DNA of 49,268 nt from contig CAZSEX010000012.1 in assembly GCA_964606065.1 (NCBI GenBank), forward strand, positions 1 through 49,268. The letters run 5' to 3'. The stretch comes from JAFGHJ01 sp964606065 (lineage in GTDB: Bacteria > Hydrothermota > UBA3072). The notes under the pieces are model-generated. The model had not been told where the DNA came from. It was given only the letters and a program-made list of their open reading frames with translations, and ran no database searches. Position numbers and translations under genes: made by a program. Shown piece by piece: positions 36,878 through 44,914 of this stretch. Numbering within the stretch: the first letter of the stretch is position 1; every line of letters begins with the position of its first letter.

Positions 36878-37669
36878 TCATTTTCCCAATTTTTTGGAAA
36901 TAATGCCTGCGACTTTCTCACCGGAACGAAGCATACCCCCGAAGATAGGACCCATACGAGGAGTCCCTTTCACGGCATTTCCAGCCATACCGGTCACAAA
37001 GAGGCCGGGAAAAACTTCTGAAGCATTCTCGACTGTTAGCTCCTCCCCTCTGTCAGCCCACATAGACATTTCACCTATAACTCCACCAGTTTTACTATCG
37101 AGCTTTACACCCATCTTTCGAGAAAGAACAGAACAGACCTCCGCCGGGTGTCCCGTTCCGTCCACGATATATTTTGCTCTCACCGTCAAAGGATCAACGT
37201 GTAAACCTATATGTTCAATCGGAGCCCACTGTAGTACAAGACCGTTAACTTTTTTTACCCCGTTTTCTTCCCTGAACATTACATCGACGACTTTTACCAA
37301 GTTGAATATTTTCACTCCCGATTTCACGCATTTAGATATTAAAGTGGAAGCCAATTCAACACTATCGGCAGTATAATATCCTTCTTTCTTTTTCTTATAT
37401 TCCATACCGATTCTATCAAAAAGATGCAAAGCCGAATCCTGCACGACCACTTCGTTAAACATCATTCCTCCACCCCAAATTCCACCGCCGGGGGCGAGTT
37501 TCGATTCAAAAACAGCCGTTTTTATTTTCTTCGCGCCGAGAAGGATCCCGGCTATAAGATTAGAAGGACCCGCCCCCACAAGAGCCACATCCAATTCCAG
37601 CGAATCGAGCAATTTCTCATAGAAATTTTCAATAATAGCCCTCGATATTTCTATATCATCAAGCTTCAT
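36878..37669 (-). CDS. thi4: THI4-family thiazole synthase, sulfide-dependent type
   Basis: Makes the thiazole half of thiamine from NAD, glycine and a sulfur source. The Rossmann motif LVGAGPSNLIAG is at residues 30-41, ESKLAPGGGIWGGGMM follows, and GTGHPAEV is near 172. The sulfur-donor position of yeast THI4 (Cys205) is His157 here, in GLHVDP, as in methanogen enzymes that take free sulfide and act repeatedly. This implies an anaerobic, sulfide-containing habitat. A strong promoter and AAGGAGG lie upstream. No TPP riboswitch sequence is recognisable in the roughly 50-nt leader. The related ribose-1,5-bisphosphate isomerase-like annotation is excluded by the motifs. Confidence 0.9.
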   Translation of the reverse strand: MKLDDIEISRAIIENFYEKLLDSLELDVALVGAGPSNLIAGILLGAKKIKTAVFESKLAPGGGIWGGGMMFNEVVVQDSALHLFDRIGMEYKKKKEGYYTADSVELASTLISKCVKSGVKIFNLVKVVDVMFREENGVKKVNGLVLQWAPIEHIGLHVDPLTVRAKYIVDGTGHPAEVCSVLSRKMGVKLDSKTGGVIGEMSMWADRGEELTVENASEVFPGLFVTGMAGNAVKGTPRMGPIFGGMLRSGEKVAGIISKKLGK

Positions 37670-37725
37670 CCATCCTCCTTAAGATTGAAAATTAAGAATA
37701 TACTTATCAAATATTTAATCAACGG

Positions 37726-37753
37726 ATAATAAAACAATAAAATGATTTGTCAA
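37726..37753 (-). promoter_or_regulatory. Promoter of the thi4-por-mgl gene run
   Basis: TTGACA (37753-37748), 16-nt spacer and TATTAT (37731-37726). The start is expected near 37719, giving a leader of about 50 nt ending in AAGGAGG before the thi4 ATG. All genes down to mglA are on the same strand, so this may drive them all. Confidence 0.8.
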
Positions 37754-37775
37754 GATTAGAACCCGCATCCCACCT

Positions 37776-37803
37776 TTTTTACCACAGAGAACAGGGAGAT
37801 TTT
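37776..37803. repeat. CACAGAG-type dispersed repeat
   Basis: TTACCACAGAGAACAGGGAG is a single copy of the family seen at 11.5, 12.8, 26.2, 32.0 and 36.8 kb. It lies between the thi4 promoter and the end of the isochorismatase-like gene. Confidence 0.5.
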
Positions 37804-37849
37804 ATTTTTGTTTTTACTATTTAACCAACCCAAGGGGTTCTTTTACCAC

Positions 37850-38506
37850 TTATTTGTGCATCCCTTGCGAGATTTCACCTGCAGTAGTTACAAAAGCGAA
37901 TCCAAAAGCAAGATTCAGCAAACTTGCCAGATGCATTTCTTCATTAACGCTTCCTGTACCATCAGCAAGGAAGAACACTCTGTAGTCTCTGTAATAAGCG
38001 CCCCGAGCAGTAGATTCGCAACATAAGTTAGTCATAATACCAGAAATCACAAGATCTTCGACCTTTAGAGATCGGAGCACTGTTTCCAAATCGGTATTAT
38101 AGAATGCTGAATAGCGATGTTTAAAAATCACCTTCTCCTTCGGGAATGGCGCAATTTCCTTGTGTACTTTGCTTTCCTCACTTCCTTCAATGCACATCCC
38201 TTCCCACCACCATTCCATAATGCCGGCATCTATGTGGTCTGGATGATGAACATGGCATGTGTAAATTACGGGTCGGTTAGCTCCTCGAAAAACCCGGATA
38301 AGCTGTTTCAAAGTTGGAAGGATAGCCAATCCACCACAGGTAAAAGTTGGCGAAGAAGAATTCAGGAAGAAGTTTTGCATATCAATAACGAGAAGTGCTG
38401 ATTTTTCCTTATTGAGTTGCATCCGGTGTTGGTTAAAAGGCTCGATTTTCCTGAGCCAATATTGTGCTTTTTCTTCAAGAGAATCCGCAGTCACATATGG
38501 TTCCAT
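37850..38506 (-). CDS. Isochorismatase-family cysteine hydrolase
   Basis: A 218-residue cysteine hydrolase. The catalytic triad can be read as Asp in LLVIDMQNFF, Lys in IFKHRYSAFYNT and Cys in GIMTNLCCESTARGAYYRDY. Family members hydrolyse isochorismate, nicotinamide, N-carbamoyl amines or similar amides. The sequence does not tell which. It is monocistronic with its own consensus promoter and AAGGAGG, followed by no recognisable partner gene. The N-terminal 30 residues are an extension over minimal family members. Confidence 0.88.
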   Translation of the reverse strand: MEPYVTADSLEEKAQYWLRKIEPFNQHRMQLNKEKSALLVIDMQNFFLNSSSPTFTCGGLAILPTLKQLIRVFRGANRPVIYTCHVHHPDHIDAGIMEWWWEGMCIEGSEESKVHKEIAPFPKEKVIFKHRYSAFYNTDLETVLRSLKVEDLVISGIMTNLCCESTARGAYYRDYRVFFLADGTGSVNEEMHLASLLNLAFGFAFVTTAGEISQGMHK

Positions 38507-38576
38507 ATAAAACCTCCTTTATTTTTGACATTTTGTTACATAAGCACTATCAACTTCGGGTGAGTTTCACCTTTTC

Positions 38577-38604
38577 ATCATATCTATTAATCATCATTTG
38601 TCAA
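38577..38604 (-). promoter_or_regulatory. Promoter of the isochorismatase-like gene
   Basis: TTGACA (38604-38599), 16-nt spacer and TATGAT (38582-38577), followed by a leader of about 65 nt that ends in AAGGAGG before the ATG at 38506. Confidence 0.8.
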
Positions 38605-38875
38605 TCGCCTTTAAACACTTAAAAAATAGTCAAGTGGTTTCTTTTTTTACTACGAAGAACCTGACGCGGTAAAACCTCTAAGGTACAACATTAATCACAA
38701 AGAAAATTTTGTTTTTCAAATCTGACCCACCAGACATAAAAGAATCTCCCACCTATACACCCGGAAACTCAGAGTTTTTTTATCAACGCAACCAATTTAA
38801 ATATTTTCTCCAATTTATCGAAAAAGATTGTTCAATTCTTTTTGAAAGGCAAACAATAATTAATAAAAAAACCTA

Positions 38876-38904
38876 TTGACTAAATAATAAAAAATTGGTA
38901 CAAT
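38876..38904 (+). promoter_or_regulatory. Promoter of the 14-repeat secreted protein
   Basis: TTGACT (38876-38881), 17-nt spacer and TACAAT (38899-38904) with TTGG just before it. The leader of about 39 nt includes AAGGAGG a few nt before ATG 38950. Confidence 0.78.
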
Positions 38905-38949
38905 GTTATTACAAGTATAAAATTATTTCATAAATATAAGGAGGTTTTG

Positions 38950-41586
38950 ATGAATAAAAGAATTATTGTTATTACTACTTTCTTATTTGCCCTTACTACA
39001 ACAATGAATACTTACTCACAAACAAACAAACTAAGAGCGGGTGAAATTCTAATCGACACAAATGTCGTTTATGTTCCGGCTGCGGGTGACCAAGCGGCTC
39101 CGTGTATCGCGACCGACGATACGACCGCGTTCGTGGTATGGTATGATCGTCGTAACGGAACCACGTTCGATATTTACGGAGCTCGAGTCGACGAAGCCGG
39201 TAATATTCTCGATCCGGCAGGTATTTTGATCGCACATGGCAGCAGTTACGATCCCTATCCGGCTGTCGGATTCGACGGAACAAGTTATCTGGTAGTCTGG
39301 GGCTACGCACCAGAAAGCGGACAATATGATATCTACGGAATGAGAGTTTCTAAACAGGGAGCACTTCTCGATGCTGAACCATTTGTAATCAGCGACGCGA
39401 CCGGTTCTCAGATGAGTCCCAGTATTGCGTTCGACGGAACAAATTATCTTGTCGTTTGGTATGACAGCAGGGGCGGGTCATATGATATCTATGGTTCCAG
39501 AGTTGCCCAGGATGGTACTGTACTAAATACCGCGGGAATTGCTATTTCTACAGCCACGGAAAACCAAATGAATCCCGACGTATCTTTCGACGGCACCAAC
39601 TACTTGGTAGTATGGGAGGATGAGCGAACCGACACACTCGACATCTATGCTTCCCGTATAGCCCAAAACGGTATTGTTCTCGACCCTGCGGGTATCGAAA
39701 TTTCCGGCGCGACCGATGAACAAAATCGACCTTCCATTGACTTTGACGGAACCAATTATCTTGTTGTCTGGGATGATCACCGCACAGGCAGCGAATACGA
39801 TATTTACGGCACACGTGTCGATACAGGAGGGAATGTTCTTAATCCGGCAGGAATAGCAATATCGACAGCGGCAGACGATCAAAATCTACCTACAGTAAGC
39901 TTCGACGGGACAAACTACCTGGTAGTCTGGCACGATAGGCGAAATGGTTCCACATACGATATTTACGGAGCCAGAGTAAATCAATCCGGAGCAGTTCAGG
40001 AAACAGAGGGTATTATCATTTCCGATTTAGATGTAAGTCAGATATCACCAGAGGTAATATCTTACAGTAACCAATGGCTGACGGTTTGGAGAGATAGGCG
40101 TAATGGGAATTATAATGATATTTACGGTTCAAGGATAAGCGCGTCGGGTATCGTAACAGATGAAGACGGCATTTTAATTGGTTCTTCGGTTCCGGCTCAG
40201 AGCAAACCCGCGGTCGCGTTCGACGGAACAAATTATCTCGTAGTCTGGCAGGAAGACAGAGGAGGCGGGCCGCCTTTCGATATTTACGGCATGCGTGTAA
40301 CCCCGGGAGGGTATTACCTGGATACAGACCCAATTCCAATTTCCACTGTCTCCGGAAGTCAGGAATATCCCGCGGTTGCCTTTGACAATGATTCTACTTT
40401 TCTTGTAGTATGGCAGGATGACCGAAGTGGCTCCGATTATGATATTTACGGCGCCCGAGTTAGTACGTCCGGAAATGTTCTGGATCCTCCGGGAATCGCG
40501 ATTTCTACCGCCACCGGAAGACAGAGATTTCCTTCCGTTGCTTTTGACGGCACGAATTTTCTGGTTGTATGGGCAGATGAACGAAGTAGTGTAAGTACAG
40601 ACGATATTTACGGAACAATCGTACAACCAAACGGAAACGTTTTAAGTCCTTTAGGAAACGTCATTGCCGACGATGATTACTGGCAGGATAACCCGTCGGT
40701 TGCGTTCGACGGTACTAATTACCTTGTAGTGTGGTGGGATTACGGCTCCGGTTCTTTTGAGACGGATATTTACGGTGTAAGAGTAAATCAAACGGGAAAT
40801 CCAATCGATGCAAGCAGTATAGCGATTTCAACAGCCGACAACGAACAGCTTTTTCCAGTTGTCGCCTTTGACGGAACGAATTATCTCGTAGTATGGTTCG
40901 ACAAACGAAACAGCAACGCGTCTGATATATACGGCTCCAGGGTCGCTCAAAACGGAACAGTCCTCGATGCTTCCGGACTTCCTATCATCGTATTCTCAGG
41001 CACACAGGAATATCCTTTTATTGTTTTCGACGGCACAAATTATCTTTTAGGCTGTGAAAATCATCAGTATGAATCACCCGGGGGCATCCTCGGAGCAACA
41101 GTGAACACATCCGGCTCGCCATCCGAAATCCAGACCATTTCGGATTTCCGAGTAGACCAATATCAACGAAATCCAGCTGCCGCAGCCGGTCCGGATGGGC
41201 AGGTACTAATTGTTTTCCCAGATTGGGTGGATTCAATAAACGGCATCTCTTCAAACGCGATGCGCATATGGGGAAAACTATACCCTGCCGCGGGTATCGA
41301 AGAAAATGAAGATATCATGTCAGAAAACGGTAAATTCGACCTCGAGGTGTCGCCGGATATAACCCAAGGAATCTGCAATATCACATTCGTACACTCGACA
41401 TCCTCACCGGTAACACTTAAAATTTTCAACACAGCTGGAATATTATTACACGAAAGAACTGTTGGAAACAGCTCGGGTTCTTATGATTTAAATATCAATA
41501 TGAGTAATCTTCCGAATGGCACGTATTTCTTAAATGTATCTACAAACGAGCTTCAGGAGACAAAAAAAACGGTGCTCTTAAAATAA
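38950..41586 (+). CDS. Secreted 14-repeat propeller protein with C-terminal sorting tail
   Basis: An 878-residue secreted protein. A signal peptide (about 1-24) is followed by about 14 repeats of 50-60 residues built on FDGTNYLVVW.D.R.G..DIYG.RV...G.VLD..GI.IS. The first, seventh, thirteenth and fourteenth copies are degenerate. Fourteen units would make two seven-bladed propellers. The last ~75 residues are a Por-secretion-type sorting domain (VTLKIFNTAGILLHERTVG...LPNGTYFLNVST...KKTVLLK), pointing to type IX-like export and surface attachment. ATG 38950 follows AAGGAGG. The gene is visibly richer in G and C than its neighbours. Confidence 0.85.
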   Translation: MNKRIIVITTFLFALTTTMNTYSQTNKLRAGEILIDTNVVYVPAAGDQAAPCIATDDTTAFVVWYDRRNGTTFDIYGARVDEAGNILDPAGILIAHGSSYDPYPAVGFDGTSYLVVWGYAPESGQYDIYGMRVSKQGALLDAEPFVISDATGSQMSPSIAFDGTNYLVVWYDSRGGSYDIYGSRVAQDGTVLNTAGIAISTATENQMNPDVSFDGTNYLVVWEDERTDTLDIYASRIAQNGIVLDPAGIEISGATDEQNRPSIDFDGTNYLVVWDDHRTGSEYDIYGTRVDTGGNVLNPAGIAISTAADDQNLPTVSFDGTNYLVVWHDRRNGSTYDIYGARVNQSGAVQETEGIIISDLDVSQISPEVISYSNQWLTVWRDRRNGNYNDIYGSRISASGIVTDEDGILIGSSVPAQSKPAVAFDGTNYLVVWQEDRGGGPPFDIYGMRVTPGGYYLDTDPIPISTVSGSQEYPAVAFDNDSTFLVVWQDDRSGSDYDIYGARVSTSGNVLDPPGIAISTATGRQRFPSVAFDGTNFLVVWADERSSVSTDDIYGTIVQPNGNVLSPLGNVIADDDYWQDNPSVAFDGTNYLVVWWDYGSGSFETDIYGVRVNQTGNPIDASSIAISTADNEQLFPVVAFDGTNYLVVWFDKRNSNASDIYGSRVAQNGTVLDASGLPIIVFSGTQEYPFIVFDGTNYLLGCENHQYESPGGILGATVNTSGSPSEIQTISDFRVDQYQRNPAAAAGPDGQVLIVFPDWVDSINGISSNAMRIWGKLYPAAGIEENEDIMSENGKFDLEVSPDITQGICNITFVHSTSSPVTLKIFNTAGILLHERTVGNSSGSYDLNINMSNLPNGTYFLNVSTNELQETKKTVLLK

Positions 41587-41602
41587 AAACTTTTTATTTT
41601 AA
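41578..41602. terminator. Palindrome spanning both converging stop codons
   Basis: A perfect 12-bp inverted repeat (TTAAAATAAAAA, one central C, then TTTTTATTTTAA) covers the stop codons of the two converging genes. It arises because both proteins end in Leu-Lys-stop with the same codons, TTA AAA TAA AAA. As RNA it gives an A/U stem with U runs on either strand and might end transcription in both directions, but with no G-C pair it is weak. Confidence 0.5.
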
Positions 41603-43228
41603 TACTGTTATCTTCTTCTTCGTTGCTGTTAAATTATCTATTTCCATACTCAAGAAGTAAATTCCTGTGGGTACTCCTTTATCAAATTTGTTTTTACCAT
41701 TCCAGGTTACTGTATAATAGCCGGCTTTTTTGTCTTCCCGTACCAGTGTTTTTAGCAGGTTTCCTGAGAGGTCGTAAACATTCAGCGAAACTTTAGAATC
41801 AACCGGCACTTGATACCTTATTGTTACGTTTCTATTCATCGGATTCGGATACGCCTCCAGGTAGATATTCTGATCGTCACCGAATAATTTCTTTTCTTCT
41901 ATTCCAGATAAAGCAGAGTATTTAATAGTCGCGTAATCATATTCGGTACCCGTGTTAGAACTTTCTCCTGTTACATACGCATTACCATTTTTGTCTAATG
42001 CAAGAGCGTATGCTTTATCAATGTAATTAGCTGTGCCGTCATATCTCTCGATCCAGGCTGTGTCACCGGAAGAAGTGTATTTGATCGTAGCATAGTCAAA
42101 TTCGCTGCCTGAACCCTCACTTCTTCCTGTTATAAACACGTTACCGTTTCCGTCTACCGCGACTGCGGATGCCTGATTTTCAGAACCGACCGATCCTTCA
42201 TATCTTCTGGTCCAGGAGGTGTCGCCTGTAGGAGTATACTTGATCGTTGCATAGTCGTAATGGGCACCTGTACCCTTACTCCAGCCCGTCACATACACGT
42301 TACCGCTTTCGTCCACCGCTACCGAATATGCGAGATCATCATCGTTGTCAGGTCCGTCGTATTTTCTAATCCAGGCGGTGTCACCCAAAGGCTTATATTT
42401 AATCGTCGTATAGTCGAAATCATTGTTTGCATTCTTTGTTTCTCCTGTTACGTAGCAATTCCCGGAATCGTCCACCGCGATTGCGTGCGCCTCATCCTGG
42501 TCGTTATCTACGTCGTATCTCTTCATCCATACAGTATCACCCGAAGAAGTATATTTGATTGTCGCGTAGTCATAACCGCTATATTCACCTTTACTATAAC
42601 CTGTGACATATACATTACTATTTGTATCTATCGCGATTGCGTATGCTTTACTGATATCATCAGCAGGCCCGTCATACCTTCTAATCCAGTCAATATCACC
42701 TGAAGGAGTATATTTGATCGTCGCATAATCATAAGAGCTCTCACCTGTTACATATACATTACCGTTTTTATCAACCGCTATTCCATACGCTTTATCGGAG
42801 TTGTCCGATGGGCTATTATATCTTCTGACCCACGCGGTATCTCCGGATGGTTTATACTTAATCGTAGCGTAGTCGTAACTAGTGGTCAAGTCATAACTCG
42901 TTCCCGTCACATACACGTTACCGCTTTCATCCGCCGCTATCGCATAAGCGAAATCATTACGGCTGCTTGGACCATCATATCTTTTAATCCAGGCGGTATC
43001 GCCGGAAGAATTATACTTGATCGTCGCGTAATCATAGTAGCCGGAATTTTCACTCCATCCTGTAACGTAAATGTTGCTGTTAGTGTCTACCGCGATTGCG
43101 TATCCATGATCTTCGCCATTGTCCGGACTGTTATATATATTGACCCACTCCTGTGCGAAAACCGAAAAACTAACCAATAAGCAACTTAATAAAATTAACA
43201 AAACTGAAAAATCCTTTAATTTTTTCAC
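41594..43228 (-). CDS. Secreted SBBP-repeat protein with C-terminal sorting tail
   Basis: A 544-residue secreted protein with signal peptide (about 1-25) and eight beta-propeller (SBBP-type) repeats of about 50 residues with the core AYAIAVD.SGNVYVTG...DYATIKY.SSGDTAWI.RYDG. The C-terminal 85 residues form a FlgD-like/sorting domain (VSLNVYDLSGNLLKTL...GYYTVTWNGKN...GVPTGIYFLSM...TVLK). Another type IX-like surface candidate, convergent with the 14-repeat protein. GTG start with AAGGAGG. Binding partner unknown; repeats of this kind are common in extracellular proteins without enzyme activity. Confidence 0.85.
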   Translation of the reverse strand: MKKLKDFSVLLILLSCLLVSFSVFAQEWVNIYNSPDNGEDHGYAIAVDTNSNIYVTGWSENSGYYDYATIKYNSSGDTAWIKRYDGPSSRNDFAYAIAADESGNVYVTGTSYDLTTSYDYATIKYKPSGDTAWVRRYNSPSDNSDKAYGIAVDKNGNVYVTGESSYDYATIKYTPSGDIDWIRRYDGPADDISKAYAIAIDTNSNVYVTGYSKGEYSGYDYATIKYTSSGDTVWMKRYDVDNDQDEAHAIAVDDSGNCYVTGETKNANNDFDYTTIKYKPLGDTAWIRKYDGPDNDDDLAYSVAVDESGNVYVTGWSKGTGAHYDYATIKYTPTGDTSWTRRYEGSVGSENQASAVAVDGNGNVFITGRSEGSGSEFDYATIKYTSSGDTAWIERYDGTANYIDKAYALALDKNGNAYVTGESSNTGTEYDYATIKYSALSGIEEKKLFGDDQNIYLEAYPNPMNRNVTIRYQVPVDSKVSLNVYDLSGNLLKTLVREDKKAGYYTVTWNGKNKFDKGVPTGIYFLSMEIDNLTATKKKITVLK

Positions 43229-43239
43229 CTTACCTCCTT

Positions 43240-43340
43240 ATTTTTTAGAGCATAGGGCCTCTCTTTTTTATAAAAGTCAATTTCTGTCCCAGCTCTTTTT
43301 TATAATAAATTATTGGGACCGATTATAAAATCCGATGATA
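43240..43340. other. Leader of the SBBP gene with direct repeats
   Basis: CTCTTTTTTATAA occurs twice in this leader (about 43260 and 43291), each followed by AT-rich sequence, with TGTCCCA and TGGGACC as an inverted pair between and after them. This might fold into a leader structure or be a protein-binding site. Confidence 0.3.
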
Positions 43341-43368
43341 TTGTAAGTAAATTTTCTTCATTTGTCAA
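43340..43368 (-). promoter_or_regulatory. Promoter of the SBBP-repeat gene
   Basis: TTGACA (43368-43363), 17-nt spacer and TACAAT (43345-43340). It implies a leader of about 105 nt before GTG 43228, long enough for regulation. Confidence 0.75.
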
Positions 43369-43415
43369 GCACTTTTTTACCTTTGTAATATGTTTTAAGG
43401 TGAAAATTTAACTCC

Positions 43416-43444
43416 TTGACATTCAGTTTGTTTACCAATATCAT
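43416..43444 (+). promoter_or_regulatory. Promoter, predicted leaderless, of the CE15 esterase
   Basis: TTGACA (43416-43421), 17-nt spacer and TATCAT (43439-43444). The ATG at 43453 begins 8 nt after the -10, so transcription should start at or just before the start codon. No Shine-Dalgarno site is present. Confidence 0.8.
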
Positions 43445-43452
43445 TAACAATA

Positions 43453-44784
43453 ATGAAAAAGAGAATACTTATTACAGGCATTTTCTTGATAATTCCGTTG
43501 CTCTTTGCCCAATTTTCGAAGGCGGATTGGAATAGAATACAAAAACTGAGTGAACGGGATCACCTGTTAATGATGAAGAAACTGGGAATCGAGAAATTAC
43601 GCCCTGGTCCTTCGGGCAACCCGAAGGATTCGAATTATGCTAACAGTGATGAATTTAAAGCAAAACAATACGATAAGTTGCCCGATCCTCTTGTCTTTAA
43701 TAATGGCGATTCGGTTAAAACTCCAGCACAGTGGGAAAAGAGGAGACTTGAAATCAAAGAACTCTTTAGCCGCGAAATATACGGAAGAATTCCGGGGAAA
43801 ACTCCGAACGTAAAATGGGAAGTGATAGCAGAAAAGGATACAATTATTGTGAAATATCATGCCAATGTAAAAAACCTTATCGGACATGTCGATAATTCTA
43901 TTTATCCCGAAATAGAAGTTAATATTAAAATGACATTGATAGTGCCTTATGAAATCAATAATTCGGTTCCGATTATTATGGAGTTTGGATGGAATTTGCC
44001 CGAATATTTAAGAGACAAATATTCGGATGCTTTTTCCTACAAAGAAAGAATATTGGAAAAAGGCTGGGGATACGCGAAACTATACCCTAATAGTATTCAA
44101 GAGGATCATGGAGCCGGATTAAGAAAAGGTATTATTGGATTGATAAACAAGGGAAAGCCCAGAGAACTCGACGATTGGGGAACCCTGCGAGCCTGGGCGT
44201 GGGGCGCCAGCCGGGCAATAGACTATTTTGAGACTGATAAATATACCGATGAAAGACGGATTGGAATAGCGGGTTTATCCAGATACGGAAAAGCGGCGAT
44301 AGTGGCAATGGCTTACGATGAGCGGATTGCTATCGGATTGATCGGTTCTTCGGGGGCTGGCGGAACAAAGATACTGCGGCGGATATTCGGAGAACTGGTG
44401 GAAAATCTCGCGTCTTCATTTGAATATCATTGGTTCGCTCCTAATTTTATTAAATATGCGGGTCCCTTAACAACAAACGATCTTCCGGTCGATGCCCATG
44501 AATTAATTGCCCTGTGCGCTCCCCGACCGGTTTTCATAAGTACTGGCGACCCCCGGGAGGAAGGACCCTGGGTGGATGCTAAAGGTATGTTTTTAGCGAC
44601 AGTTCATGCCAGCCCCGTATATGAATTGTTAGGCAGGAATGGGATAAAATCGACGGAGTATCCTCCTCCGGAAGGTCGAATTATTAAAGGCGATCTTGCC
44701 TTTGCTCAGCACTCAAAAGGTCATACAATCGGTCCGAATTGGCCGTTATTTATAAAATTCACGGCAAAGTATTTCGAGAAATAG
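43453..44784 (+). CDS. CE15-type glucuronoyl esterase, secreted
   Basis: A 443-residue alpha/beta-hydrolase. After a signal peptide (about 1-20) it follows carbohydrate esterase family 15: nucleophile Ser276 in GIAGLSRYGKAA, the block SSGAGGTKILRRIFGELVENL with the conserved Glu, YHWFAPNF, DAHELIALCAPRPVFIS, and a histidine in AQHSKGHT (His420 or His424). The family cleaves glucuronoyl esters between lignin and glucuronoxylan or similar uronate esters, so plant-polymer or uronic-acid substrates are suggested. It stands alone without other polysaccharide-degrading genes. Its promoter lies almost on the start codon. Confidence 0.88.
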   Translation: MKKRILITGIFLIIPLLFAQFSKADWNRIQKLSERDHLLMMKKLGIEKLRPGPSGNPKDSNYANSDEFKAKQYDKLPDPLVFNNGDSVKTPAQWEKRRLEIKELFSREIYGRIPGKTPNVKWEVIAEKDTIIVKYHANVKNLIGHVDNSIYPEIEVNIKMTLIVPYEINNSVPIIMEFGWNLPEYLRDKYSDAFSYKERILEKGWGYAKLYPNSIQEDHGAGLRKGIIGLINKGKPRELDDWGTLRAWAWGASRAIDYFETDKYTDERRIGIAGLSRYGKAAIVAMAYDERIAIGLIGSSGAGGTKILRRIFGELVENLASSFEYHWFAPNFIKYAGPLTTNDLPVDAHELIALCAPRPVFISTGDPREEGPWVDAKGMFLATVHASPVYELLGRNGIKSTEYPPPEGRIIKGDLAFAQHSKGHTIGPNWPLFIKFTAKYFEK

Positions 44785-44914
44785 TCACCACCAACGGGGT
44801 CACCTTTTTCAGATATAGCCTTGGTTCCATTACAACCTGAAAAGAGCAATGATACGAAGACAAAAGACGTTAAGTTAAATAGGTGCTGAACCCGAAGCAC
44901 TATATCCTCAGGTT

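Larger units (their letters stand above)
38507..38949. other. Divergent promoter region
   Basis: This 443-bp gap between divergent genes holds two strong promoters, minus at 38577-38604 and plus at 38876-38904. Between them is AT-rich sequence with a weak hairpin (CACTT...AAGTG near 38619-38638) before a T run. No conserved ORF is seen. Confidence 0.6.

Noticed and set aside
37670..37720. Possible TPP riboswitch upstream of thi4
   Set aside because: The leader is only about 50 nt and shows none of the conserved THI-box sequences.
39523..40626. Minus-strand ORFs of 100-150 codons within the 14-repeat gene
   Set aside because: They mirror the repeat periodicity of the plus-strand gene and have no ribosome site or plausible protein features.
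42260..42703. 147-codon plus-strand ORF within the SBBP-repeat gene
   Set aside because: It is the antisense of the repeats, which avoid stop codons in that frame, so it is not independent coding sequence.
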